Assembly (NCBI RefSeq): GCF_018294505.1
Contig: NC_057804.1
Location: 255,607,251-255,671,250 of the forward strand
Length of the DNA: 64,000 nt
DNA from: Triticum aestivum
Lineage: Eukaryota > Streptophyta > Magnoliopsida > Poales > Poaceae
Reading direction: 5' to 3'
The position numbers were made by a program, and so were the translations under genes. Below are positions 33,738 through 45,534 of the stretch, one piece after another. Below the pieces are notes generated by a model, which made no database searches, was not told the DNA's origin, and saw only the letters and a list, made by a program, of their open reading frames with translations. Every line of letters begins with the position of its first letter. Position 1 is the first letter of the stretch.

Positions 33738-35144
33738 TCAACTCAACCATTCCTTGGCGTTGGAAACGCTTGCTTTCAACCACAAGTGATTCTCTGGGAT
33801 GGGCCATCCATTGTCGATCTGGAGACCAACACAGGACTGATCATCCAGGCTGAAGCGGCCTACTATATCAGTACCAGGGTAGGGAACCACCCAAATGTCT
33901 GACGTATAGACACAGTTGCTTCTCATAAATGGTAGTAACATTGTGTCAACAGCAGTTGGATCGCCTTTCACCATCATTGGATAGTTTTGTCCAAGGAAGA
34001 GCGAGTTTTCTCCAAGACTATCAATCATGTACCAGGGAGAAGGAGTTGGCGCTAGCACACTAGTATCCATCCTGAATACCGTGCAACGAGTGTTGGAATA
34101 GGTCCGGAGAGTCCGACCATGGGAGACTACACCTGCTTCCTTACTAATAACATCATCAGTGGGCTGTATACACACAAGAAGAGGTGATCCATCGGAATTA
34201 GTTGCTAGGCGCAACAGAACATATGGGCACTGCTCGTTCTCATGCTTATGATCATCACCATCGTCATCTCCCCCTTGGTTATAAAATTTTTCAAGTATAG
34301 GTGTTGGAATGTTCACAGGACCTTGGAAACACAAGAAGAAGGTTAATTAGTAAAGGGAAACTTGCTAACCCGCATGCTTGTGGATGAAACAATTATAATT
34401 ATGGTGGAAGACAAACGTACCGAAATCATAAGGATTCCATGCAAAAACAGTGCCACGAGTGGTGGCAGCAAACACAAGGCCCTCGTACTGAATTGCATCA
34501 CAGTACTCATCCGTGTACAGAAACTGATTTTTGAGCAATATCCATCCAGTCAAACCACGAAGGACGGCAACAAGCTTGTCGAAGGTAGCAACAACTTCAT
34601 AGTTATTGTAATTCCAAGAGCGGTTGGGAACTCGACAAATTGTTATCTTCCGTAGAAGACAGTCACCATGATCGTATTTGAACGTGCGTACAATACTGGT
34701 GTGCTCAACCTCTGGGCAGTATGTTAAGATTTTTGGAAGTGGAACCCGGTCACGAGTGTACACATTCACAAGTTCCCACTCGCAGTTGGACCCAATGTAA
34801 ACAACCCAATCTCCATTTGCGCCTGCCCAAGCCTTACCCTCAAGCGATGGCATCTTAACATCATATGTATCATTATCAAGCGGCATCAACTTGCACAGGG
34901 CGAGGCCTCCGTCGTCCATGCGCCAGTCATCAGGGTCACGGCGAAGAAGATAGGGGAGATCAAACCGCTCCTTGACTCTTGGGTTCCTTGTAATGATGTT
35001 ATTAGTTGAGTCAAGAATGGGCTTGAACGAACATGCCATGCTAGCCGAGGTGATGACATCGCACCGATCAATGAGTTCCTCCACCACATCATCTTTTAGA
35101 TTGGGGCAAGAATAACGGGGTCGTTTCCGGCTTGTTCCCTCCAT
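33738..35144 (-). CDS. DUF295 (KIB1-4 beta-propeller) protein with F-box-like N-terminus, copy 1
   Basis: Two exons on the minus strand: 34421-35144 and 33738-34321, with a 99-bp intron whose ends are G/GTACG and TTCCAAG/GT. The split codon restores Gly and the joined frame is open for 435 residues. The N-terminus (CPNLKDDVVEELIDRCDVI) resembles a degenerate F-box. The rest matches the DUF295 pattern, with GDWVVYIG, LVFAATTRGTVFAWNP, and near the end SLFLGQNYPM followed by NCVYTSDIW. DUF295 proteins are plant-specific, often F-box-containing, and form a propeller-like domain (family knowledge). An acidic DDDGDDHKHENE insert lies early in exon 2. This is the only duplicated gene here with no visible lesion. 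Its start faces the plus-strand gene at 35812 across 667 bp. Confidence 0.85.
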
Positions 35145-35811
35145 GGAGAAGATGATCTAACAATGGCAGAAGAAAGGCTAAAGGGCTGAAGGAAAATGGG
35201 GGAGGGAGAGGAAGAGCGTGCGCCAGCAGTTCCAAATCAAGAGGGAAAGGCGAAGAGTCGGTGGACGGTTGCCAGTTTGCCACGGTTCACGAAGAGACGC
35301 CCCAGCCTACATGTCCGTTCGGAAATACTACTAGTAGAAAAGGACTCGCCGTCGTCTCACTGATATGTTGGAACGGGACCACATGTCAATAAAACATGGT
35401 TTGTAATTTCTCGTGCAAAATGCGATCTGGCCGCGTTGGCCCGAGGTGCCGCATTAGTTATCGACCTTTATTTTTTAATGGCGTGCCATTCAGTTTTGAA
35501 GCACGACTAACTGGTACTATACGCAGAGAAAATATAAACTACTCTACCACTACTCCACCTCCAGTAATAGTAGTATAAAAAAGATATATAGACTGGAGCT
35601 TCAGCGCTTTCTTGTTAAGGGCTGCCCACTTGCTTCTCACACTACCACCCTCTCTCCAGATCTAAAAAGACGGCCTCCCTCTCCCTCCCCACCGGTGGTC
35701 ACAGATCCGTCGGGGAAGAAAAGGACGTGCAGCGTTGACGCACTCGTCGTCGGCGAGCGAGGTCATGCACTGACGACAAGGCCGTCCTCTTAGACCTAGC
35801 GCCCGCACGGG
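35145..35811. promoter_or_regulatory. Shared divergent intergenic region, copy 1
   Basis: 667 bp between the DUF295 start (minus) and the plus-strand gene head. It could serve as a bidirectional promoter. A TATATA stretch near 35583-35588 (AAGATATATAGACTGG) is the best plus-strand TATA candidate. No experimental signal can be seen. Confidence 0.35.
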
Positions 35812-38125
35812 ATGACCTCCGTCCCCAAGCTCGTTGCCGTAGTATGTGCGGAGGACGACGACCACAAGCGAAGCCACTTCCCGCCGACCCCCAGGTATGC
35901 TACCTCTTTTCGAACCAAACCCTTGTTCTATTGCCCCATCTGCCACGTTGTTGCATGTGGATGTTTTTCCACTCTACCATCTTCCCAATTTGCTATCCTC
36001 TGCTCTACTAGCCACACAGACGAAAACCATAATTTGCACTATTAAAGGAAACCCTACTTCATGCAGACTAATCCATGACTGGGTTGAATAAGGAAAGGAA
36101 GGGAGACTGTACTGTCCAAGAGAGTAGGCATCGAACCCGCATCTAGGTTGAAAAGGGGAAAATCAGTAGCTAAGGAACGAGTCCCGTGTCTCTTGGTTGA
36201 AGAAGGGTAGAAAGGCATGACAACACAATAGAGAATGACCAGGTCGATCGGTTTGTTGTCCTCACATAGGAAAAAGGTGGTTAAAGAGAACAAAAATGGG
36301 ACGTAATCCAGATATGCTGCCTGGATATTTGTTGCTCTGGGCAACCATACCTCCCTCACCACTCTGCATCTATGGAGGTACATCGTACTAGTGCACCCAC
36401 TGTCGGAATGGGCCTCCCATGCTCTTATTGCCACTTTTTTTGCTGTTAGTATAATGCCAGCAGTCAAGTCAAGCAATGCTACTACTAAAGTGATGCCACA
36501 TTTAACTAATTCCGCTCTCAGTCTAATGCCACCAATAAATTTAAGCAATGCCATTTAATGTCACTGGATTATTTCAGGGTTAGCTGTTGATTGTGCATGT
36601 ATTATAGATTTTTCAGCTAAGGCATTCTAATGCTATTGCACAGCCAGTATACCAACGATGAAACTTGTTACTACCTTCAGATTTTTGCACTGTTAATGCT
36701 TATAGATTACATACCTCACTTTCATGAGATAAGTTAATTTTTTTTGTACAGTGTCACCAAAATGCCAAGGCGCGGATGTCATTTTATTTTGGTTAAACTG
36801 CACAAACAATTATAAAGACAAGAGGATAGGTCAAGAGTGGGCACCTCCTCCTCCGGCTATTCTCTTGATTCGTTCGATCAAGTTTTCATGTTTGATCGAT
36901 TATCAAGATTGGGATAGCAATTTTTAAGGTCCCCCCGAGTTCGAAATGATATTTACCTTGGAGGTACATGGTTTGCAATTTTTTATACTATCATTAGTTA
37001 ATAATGCTAGTTACCTTTATACTTTTGTATTTGTTTTAATGCTCATGCACAACTAGTATATCAATGCTGAAACTTGTTACCTTTACATTTTGTATTGTTA
37101 ATTCTTATAGAAACCTTCCAGTTCTAGGGTTTATTGAAATCTGTTCAGTAAAACCATTGCACTATACCCTATAATACACTAACTACTCTATTGTTGCACT
37201 AGCCACTGGATTGGTGTATATTTGTAGTATTCGAATGGTGTTGCATTAGCGTATGGACATAAATAAAGTGTGGCAAGCTTTCCCAGATATGTGCTCAAGA
37301 AAACTACTACCTGTTTTTCTAAATACTAGACGTTTGGGTACTTTAAATTGAACCGCGAAAACGTCTTATATTAAGGAACAAAGGGTGTAGAGTTCACTCA
37401 AATTATCCCGGTAAAGCTAGTCACACCATTGTTAAAATTAATGTTCATTATGTTATCGGAGGAGGTTTGTATGTTTGTCTCTAATGCCTGTCGACTACAT
37501 ACCTGACATCATGATGTAATGTTAAGTCATTTCCTTTTTTACAGTGTCATTGAATTGGCAAGGCGGTGATGGCATTTTATTTTAGTAGAACTGCACAAAA
37601 TTTGCTTAAAAGAAGAGGAAAGGTCAGGAATGGCTCAGTTTTTTAGAAAAAACTATGTATGCCTTCCTGACATCAGCCGTTGTTGCTTTATTTATTCCTT
37701 CAAACAAGTGGTTAGAAACAATCTTGCTACCTTTTGCCATTAAGAAATTGGAATGCTTATATTTGTGAGTCTATGCTTCAAGTAGTGCCACTTTTATAGT
37801 AATCACACTTTCAATATCTATGCAAACAGGGATGCTCGATTTTAGTGGAACTGCACAAAAAGTCCAACTGGTTCAACATAAGGAGCATGTTTTTTTCCAA
37901 ACCTTTATATCCAATTGGTGGCACTGTGAGCTATTCATTATGAAGGTACATGGTTTGCTACTATCTTGCTACTCTTTTTGTTTTGTCATTAGATAGTAAT
38001 ACTAGTGGTATGCATGTGAATTTATTGGCAGGGTGGACCTACATTGGAGGTGCAGGACATGATTCAATGATTGGATGCTCAATTTCGGTTGTATCGATTT
38101 CACCACTTCCATCACTTCGAACATG
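35812..38125 (+). CDS. Head of an unrecognised gene with repeated exon-like modules, copy 1
   Basis: The first exon, 35812-35894, starts MTSVPKLVAVVCAEDDD and ends CCCAG/GTATGC, a clean donor. Downstream, three segments that follow acceptor-like TACAG or ACAG (near 36751, 37543 and 37828) share a core reading ILVELHK or a close variant. The first two also share their flanks (offset about 790 bp). Exon joins in copy 1 lead to stops in every frame I tried, so either the gene model is wrong or it is decayed. The homologous region of copy 2 continues beyond 60310 with another ILVELHK-like segment, so copy 1 is truncated here. Confidence 0.3.
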
Positions 38126-38215
38126 GATATCCTTGGTCTGATAAAGAATAGGCGCTATATTTCTACTCTGAACCAGCAAATCAATTCAGTACGAAAATGT
38201 CCAGGTCAAAACATA
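38126..38215. other. Unique filler at the duplication junction
   Basis: 90 bp from ATATCCTTGGTC to CAAAACATA that matches neither flank of the other copy by eye. It sits between the broken right end of copy 1 and the CACTA terminus of copy 2. Confidence 0.6.
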
Positions 38216-39640
38216 CACTACAAAAAAAATACACTTCCGTGATGATACGTGTTTGTCACAGTAGGTCGCGTTTTTTGTCATGCATGTGCATCCATGACGA
38301 TTTTATGACAGAATCAAGATAGTCATACCTGTGGTGTCGTAGAAGTGTTCCATGACATTACCAAAATTATCATCATGGAAGTGTCCACTTCCATGACGAT
38401 AAATCGCGCGTCACAGAAGTGCTTTCGTCAAGGGTGACCGACATGTGGCATCCATCGTAACGAAACGCCGTTAAGCTACTGGTCGGGTTTTGGATCCGAT
38501 AGCCCGTTAACAGCTCCGACCAATGGGGATTTCCCATGTGCAAAATCATCATTGGCTAGAGGAAACACGTGTTGGCTCATCGTTGGGACAGATGTCATCC
38601 ACTCATTGGACGGAAGGCGCCTATGATACGTCGACACGTGGTACGGCCCAACAGAGGCCCATTCCTATGAAAAGGTCGGCCCAGTAAAAATTAGCAGGCC
38701 AGCCCATATAAGGCCTACTTGTGTCAGGTCCATTTAAGCCCACGGCCCATACGAGATGTGCCAATTCAGCCAGTCAACGTTCCATTAAAGATTTGTCACC
38801 ATTGCAGCCCATCGTTAGTTCGACCCCGTTAACAGTCCGCTATATATTTGGGCTCAATATCGGCCCGATGAGAATTCGGCCTGTTAACGGCCCATTTAAT
38901 GGATGGGCCAATTTTCAGGATGTACATCTTTCGGCCTTTTAGTGACCCATTTAAATGTTGGGCTAATTTCGGGCCCGGTGTGTCTTTCAGCCTGTTGATG
39001 GCCCATAAAGCTGATGGGCCATTTGTTGTCGGACCTGAGTTTCGGCCTTTTAGCGGCCCATTTAAGTGTTGGGCCAATTTCTGGCCCGTGTCACTTTAAG
39101 CCTGTTAACGGCCCATAAATTAGTTGGACCATTTGTAGTCGGACCTGAGTTTTGGCCTTTTAGCACCCATTTAAGTGTTGGGCCAATTCCCGGCCCTGTG
39201 TGGCTTTCGGCCTGTTAACGGACCATAAATGAGTTGGGCCATTTGTAGTCGGACCTCAGTTTTGGCCTTTTAACGGCCCATGCCCGCCATAGTCCAATAC
39301 CAGCCCGGTTTCTCTTTCGGCCTGCTAAAGGCCCACAACACAGTTGGGCCATTTACAATACGACCTGACTTTCGGCCTCTTAGCGGCCCATGGTCTTCAT
39401 GGTCCAGTACAAGCCCGCTGTCTCTTTCGGCCTGCTAAAGGCCTACAGTATAGTTGGGCCATATGTAGCCCAAACTTAGTAACGGCCTGTTAACGGCCCG
39501 TGAAATAAATTGGGGCCACCTGTTGCCCACTTCGATGTCAGCCTGTTAACGACCCGGGAGGTAAGAGGGTCGACCTTTAACTTTCGGCCTAGTAATGGCC
39601 CATTAACTTAATGGGCCCACTAAAGTTCGTACATGTCTTT
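38216..39640 (+). mobile_element. CACTA element left terminus and subterminal region
   Basis: Begins CACTACAAAAAAAATACACTT at 38216, the canonical CACTA terminal motif, preceded by the trinucleotide ATA as a possible 3-bp target duplication. It is followed by TTCCGTGATGATACGTG and then the GGCCCA-rich array. The matching right terminus was not found in the window. The minus-strand gene-like region to its right (39814 to about 43960) may be internal to the same element. Confidence 0.8.
38650..39625. repeat. GGCCCA-rich subterminal repeat array, copy 2
   Basis: Counterpart of 17340-18310, with the same GGCCTGTTAACGGCCCAT and TTGGGCCATTT units and several percent divergence. Here the array is still attached to its CACTA terminus. 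Confidence 0.75.
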
Positions 39641-39813
39641 AGGCCAAATTAGATAATTTGAGCCCATCACGACGAGCAATTATGCACAGGACCAAAACCG
39701 ATCAAGCAAAGGTACGGCATACAGGGAATAACGTTGCACATCCAGCATATATTACAGGAAATTACATCCACTGGGCAATCAAAGATTGATGCCAGTGCAA
39801 ATAAATGAGCAGA

Positions 39814-42800
39814 ACCTAACCATCTACAACATCACAATCTGCAACCTCAGCACAGATGACGCCCATAAGCATGTGGGCAAGTTCTTTTTGCTTTGCTACA
39901 CTGTCTCTGAAAACATTGATCAGTTGTTGTGTCGCACGACTCTGCACCTCTGATACATCTACCATTTCCATCATTGCTTCAGCCATTAATTGGTTCACAA
40001 ACATACATTTATTCCGTTGCATTCGAGACAGAGCATATTGAACATATTCAGATGGCGATTTTGGCAGGCTTGTATTATTGATAGTGGAGAGTGTCTCGAC
40101 CACTACATAATAACATAAATTAGGACGGGAACCAAATAGATTAACCATGAGTTATTGCCATATTACCTGGCCTAGATTTACTGGAAAGAAACAATGGGGT
40201 TGCCTTGCTGTTTTCAGAGTTTGTCTTCTTATCTTCAGCAGCCTGCACAAAATTAACACACTAGCATTTCTATCATTAGCCAAGTCAGATAATAGGAAAG
40301 CAACATTGACACAATGAATGTTTGGGCAACTAGCCTACACCAAATTAACACAATATGGCACAACTATCATCAGGCAGGTAAGGTAGTACGAAAGCAACAT
40401 TGACACAATGAATGAATGGGCAACCAGAGAAGCACTACAATTCAGTAATGTTCGTGATATGAGATAGTACATTCATGCAGCTCAGTATGCAAAACTACCA
40501 GACAGTTTTCCTTACAAAAATCAACATTAGCGCCTTTAACATTTTTCTACAACTAATTTTAGATCAGATAAAGGTTAGATTCATGCCGATTAACAAAATA
40601 CATGTTGATGTAAAAATATAGTGATATACAACAGGTACTTACATCAGCATTGGAGCACAGAGAAATCCCGCAAGATATTTTCCTCAAAAACGATCCCAAT
40701 GGAGGAAGTCTTCTATCATTTAACCTTATTTTCTAAAAGAGAGATGGGTAAGAAACATGTAGAAAATATGATCAGAATGCTATAAAATTTCATGATGCGA
40801 GGATACGCACATGCTTCTTAGAATGGAGTTGACATTCTTTTGCTGGACTGGAGCGGACTAGTTCTTTGGCCACTGGAATCTGCTTATTATCAGTGGGAGT
40901 TGGGTTTCTCTGTGCTGGAGCAGTATCTATGAAAAATGGAGTTGGTTTATTATCTCCTGGCGTTTGGATCTTTTGCAAAGACCTGGTTTGTAACCCTTTA
41001 GATTCTAACATAGCCGTCTTCCCCTTGCATGCCTTATATAGAAGAATGGTGATTCAGTTATAAAACATGCTACAGCAGAGATGGAATAGGTACTGAAGAA
41101 TAGAAAGGCATGACATATTGACATGTATTCCCTCCATCCGGAAATAAATGGACGGGTCTAGGCATATTTTAGTTCTAGATACATCCAGTTTTATCCATTT
41201 CTGCGACATTTAATCCGGACGGAGGGAGTATGATGTAAGAGCTAGGGATACGATAGGACAACACAGTAAAACAACTCTGAAAACCCCACTGCAGAACCAA
41301 AGTATTCAAACCCACTGATATGAGATAGTACACTCATGTAGCTCAGGATGCAAAACTACCCGACAGTTTTCCTTACAAAAATCAACATTGTGGCCTTTAA
41401 TCATACATTTTGCTACAACTAAATTTAGATCAGATAAAGGTTGGATTCACGCTGATTAACAAAATACATGCTGATGTAAAAATATAGTGATATACAACAG
41501 GTACTCACATCTACATTGGAGCATAGAGAATTCCTGCTAGAATCTTTCCTCACAAACAATACCATTGCAGAAATTCTTCTATCTGTTAAGCTTATTTTCT
41601 AAAAGAGAGATGGGTAAGAAACATGTAGAAAATATGATCAGCATGCTATAAAATTTCATGATGCAAGGATACGCACGCGCTTCTTAGAATTGAGTTGACA
41701 TATTTTTGCTGGACTGGAGCAGACTAGTTCTTTGGCCACTGGAATATGCTTATTATCAGTAGGAGTTGGGTTTCTCTCTGCTGGAGCAGTATCTAGAAAA
41801 ACTGAAGTTGGTTTATTATCTCCTGGCGTTTGGATATTTTCCAAAGGCCTTTTTTGTAACCCTTCAGATTCTAACATAGTCGTCTTCCCCTTGCATGCCT
41901 TGTATAGAAGAATGGTGCTTTAATTATAAAACATGAGACAACAGAGAGATGGAATAGGTACTGAAGAATAGAAAGGCATGACATATTTACATGTATTCCC
42001 TCCATCCGGAAAAAATGGATGGGTCTAGGCGTATTTCAGTTCTAGATACATCCTTTTTTATCCATTTCGGCAACATGTAATCCGGACGGAGGGAGTATAG
42101 TGTAAGAGCTAGGGATACGATAGGACAACACAGCAAAAAAAACTAGTTGAATGTAAAACTATATGCTAGCGGAATACGTACAGAAATAACGAAGGCAACA
42201 TACACATCTATGATTGGGAAAATAAGATGGCATTGCAACAGAGCACTAGAACATCACTTCAATGTAAAAAACATGGTATGGCAGACAGATGAAGTACATA
42301 CTGATGAATAACAATGCATAAGATATTCGGAAGCATGATGTCCAAATTAAGCAGATGGCATTGCGATAGAGTAGAATGACATTACTTGAATTTGAAAACA
42401 TGTTATCATGAATGGAATAGGTACTGAAAAACAGGAAGGCATGACATATTTACATGCATTATCAGCATGCTAAGCACATGTCATTGCAACAGAGTAGATA
42501 CACTCCAGGACATTGTATGCATGTTGTACCCATATCACAGGCCAAGTTAGAGCAAGGACCTTGTGGGGCGAAGAGGATTCATCATCTTTCTGCAAGTCTT
42601 CTGAAGAACTGCCTTTACATGTTCCATCATATTGGGTATCATTGACATCAAGTTTATTGGCCTTTACATTGCTCCGTGAGGTTCTTGTGGATATATCAGT
42701 GTGTTCAATTATATCTGACATGCATGGAAGACAACTAGTAGTTAGATTTATGTAAATGAGTGCCTATAGGAGACGACATAAATAGTAGGACTGGGGTTAA

Positions 42801-43960
42801 CTAGCAGCAACAGGTCTCATAAACTAAAGGGAGAACACAGATGAAAGCTACAAAATATGTATCGTTTGTACTCGAGATTAACTAGATGGCACACAGAAGT
42901 ATTAAAGAACAACATAGGTAATACTAGAAGTGGTATAATACTATAATCACCAGCCTACGGGATAGCATTGGCTGATGGATGATAACTATGGAACAACGTT
43001 ACCTAAAGAACAAGTATCTTAGCTGAACTATGGAACAATGTGAACTCCTGAACAAGACCCGTAAGAGATCAACATGAATATAGAGTGAAATGTGATGATC
43101 TATTTTCCGTGCTTAGATGAATAACAAAGCCATAAATGTTGCACACAAGTAAGATGAGGGTACAACCTATCTGGCTGCCATCGATAGGAGTGAGCATCAT
43201 GTGCCGACTTCTCGATGGCCCTGCAGTTGTTGTGGCTATCCATGTCGGGCACGCGCATTCGATGCAGGGAACTGTTGAGTGGGGGCTGTAGCTCCCTTCT
43301 GGTGTATGCTTCCCTTGTTGGAGCAGCTGCGGTGAGTCGGAAGACGGTGTGTCTAAAGATGCAGATAAGCATAATGTTAAGAATGACATATCTCTTTGAT
43401 CTGAAGAAATACACTAAGAGATCAACAGCAAGGTACAAGAGTGGTCACACGTCTATTAACTAAAGACTAAATTGGGGTCACACGATTTTATTTTATTTTG
43501 GTACTGTCCGATCTACGCCGGATGGCTTGATGACCGTCTTGTGCCTCCCGGCTAACACTGTTTGGAATCTTCCCCGAAGAGCCAGCGACCAACGACAGAG
43601 CAGCCTGCCTCCGCCGTTCGTGGCCCCGGCCAAAACCCTGCTCCCCACCCCACCGCATTGCCGTGGTTGCGCCGCCCCCGGGCCAATCCACAAAGACTCC
43701 CCGTCTTCCAGATCCAGTGGCGGCAATACCTTCAACCCACGCAACTCTAAAAGATAGCCATCTAAGCGCTGCTTCCTCGGCGAACTTGCGGCCCCGCACC
43801 CTTACGTTAGACACCAGCCAACCGGCAGCCTAGGAGCTCCGCCGCCTCGAGGGGTGCTGCTTCTCATTGGGAATCGATTGGCCCGGAATAAAAATTCAAA
43901 CAACTGACGCCTAAATAAAGTGATTTCAGATGAGGGTGTGACCTATCTGGCGGCATGGTG
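39814..43960 (-). CDS. Unrecognised multi-exon gene-like region, copy 2
   Basis: Same exon-like segments as in copy 1. The last exon ends at 39816 (EVADCDVVDG). The Lys/Pro-rich exon is present twice (frames at 40790-41011 and 41656-41877), and here both versions stay open where copy 1 has a stop in one of them. Further segments are at 42470-42721 (with KDDESSSPHK) and 43069-43389 (QLLQQGKHTPEGSYSPHS). No domain was recognised. Because copy 2 has fewer breaks, it is the better template for a gene model, but the first exon remains unclear. Confidence 0.35.
41128..41228. mobile_element. Stowaway-type MITE, copy 2
   Basis: About 101 bp, ends CCCTCCATCCGG and CCGGACGGAGGGAG, flanked by TA; counterpart of 19807-19907. 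Confidence 0.75.
41996..42095. mobile_element. Stowaway-type MITE, copy 2 (second unit)
   Basis: About 100 bp, ends CCCTCCATCCGG and CCGGACGGAGGGAG, flanked by TA; counterpart of 20675-20775. Confidence 0.75.
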
Positions 43961-45280
43961 AAGTAGGCAGGTCCAGCTGCCGACTCAGTGAGGCCAGCGC
44001 GGTTGCGGTGGCGACCAGCAACAGGGAAAGAGCGATGTCGCGACGGTCGACGGCTACACAGAAGCAGCGCCAGGACTCTGGACGGATCCGAAGTTGGAGC
44101 CGCTCCGGCACCGTGAACAACGGCGGGGGTGAATCGGCTCCGGTACGGTTCACACGGCCGTCGTCGAGGCAGCACCAGCAGCACAGAGTAAGAGGCACAC
44201 GGCACAGTGCACGACAGCAATTGGACAGTGTCTCCGGCATTATGGAGGAGGGCGGCTGTGAAATTGGTGTGGTGGGGGCGCCATGGAGGTGGGGCTGAGG
44301 TTTTGTGGCTTGGGAGAAGGGAGCTTCCTAGGGAGAAGGTGATTTGGTGCCCACGAGGTATGAATGGGGGCGGGCGGGGGGGAATTGGGAGGGGAGTGGA
44401 ACCATGTCTTACAGACGCATTTGTCTGAAATGTGAGGGGGAGTTACAGTTCTACCCTTGCCTATAGGCTTCTCGGATTTTGTCTATGTACTGAGGGTCGG
44501 GGATAGTAGAGTAACTTTGCTTCTCCCCAAATAGTGGGCAGGAGCGATTTCGGGTGAGGAGGGCGTGTTTTGAACTTTTTTTGGGCGCGAGCGATTTCAG
44601 GCGAGGAGAGCGTGTATTGAAATAGTGGGCGCGAGTCATTTCGGCCAAGGAGAAGGCGCGCTTGGATGAAGTTATGAACCTACCTCGATGTACAACGGGC
44701 CAATTGATGTGTGTCCCACATAGGACGGTAATTTCGCGTCTCCCATTTATTTGCTCGGGCGAATTCCACCGAGCAGAGAGGATGTTTAACAGTTCTTTCA
44801 AATTTTGGGAGAACGAGCATCCACGTCTACCTTACCAAGTCGATTCGAATCAAATTTCGAAATATTATCTTGTCACTTCTTTTTAGATGGAGAGATGATG
44901 CTCAGGTGTAATGTGTTTTTACATGCTCGTTGCTAGCGATTTACTATATGACAAATAATTGACCCACTCAAAAACGCAAATCAAACCCAAAATGAAATAT
45001 CTCGATTCAATGAACTAGCTCGTTCAGTAGGTCAAAATAGTGAACTAAATCCAAAATTGAACACCTCAATCGAGTAGCATGTTGTATAGTATTATAGTAC
45101 TCCATGAACATGTTGAAAGTCAAATTAATGAACTTGTTTGATATACGCATATATCCGTTCATGTGTGGATTGCAGACAACATGTTCTCCAATTTAAATAT
45201 TTGAATGCAAGTTTATATCGAAACATGGTTTATATCAGTCTTTGATGCATAAAACGCGACCTCCCCCTCTCCAGGACTCC
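43961..45280. other. GC-rich segment and intergenic region, copy 2
   Basis: Counterpart of 22641-23995. The GC-rich part at 43960-44400 lacks a short G-rich piece present in copy 1. The GAGCGATTTCGGG repeat unit recurs near 44540-44620. No gene. Confidence 0.4.
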
Positions 45281-45383
45281 TGTTCTCTCTCTCTCCCTCT
45301 CTCTCTCTCTCACTCTCTCACCGACAATCTTCAATTTTGTCGCACGCATCCGACACAAAAACCTTGTTGGTCCCTCTCCCTTT

Positions 45384-45433
<50 letters not shown>
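45281..45433. repeat. CT-rich microsatellites, copy 2
   Basis: Two CT runs (about 45283-45312, interrupted, and about 45390-45433). The long run is in the second position here but in the first in copy 1, so repeat lengths changed independently. Confidence 0.9.
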
Positions 45434-45440
<7 letters not shown>

Positions 45441-45534
45441 GGGGGGGGTCTTTCTAGTTCGCATTCATATATACACCATCTATAGGTCTCTCTCGCACAC
45501 TATGTATGATACTCTAGCTAGTCCAAGCTAGATA

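Larger units (their letters stand above)
16987..38125 (+). repeat. Segmental duplication, copy 1
   Basis: About 21.1 kb that aligns in direct orientation and full gene order with 38311-60310. Matching landmarks include the GGCCCA array, the duplicated exon, CT-rich blocks, an F-box gene, a small gene, a DUF295 gene and a plus-strand gene head. Divergence is several percent by eye. Homology starts at AATCAAGATAGTCATACC on the left and ends at CACTTCGAACATGG on the right; copy 2 continues past that point into different sequence. Confidence 0.95.
40450..42140. repeat. Tandem duplication of an exon-containing unit, copy 2
   Basis: Counterpart of 19130-20825, with the same 866-bp offset between the two units. 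Confidence 0.85.
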
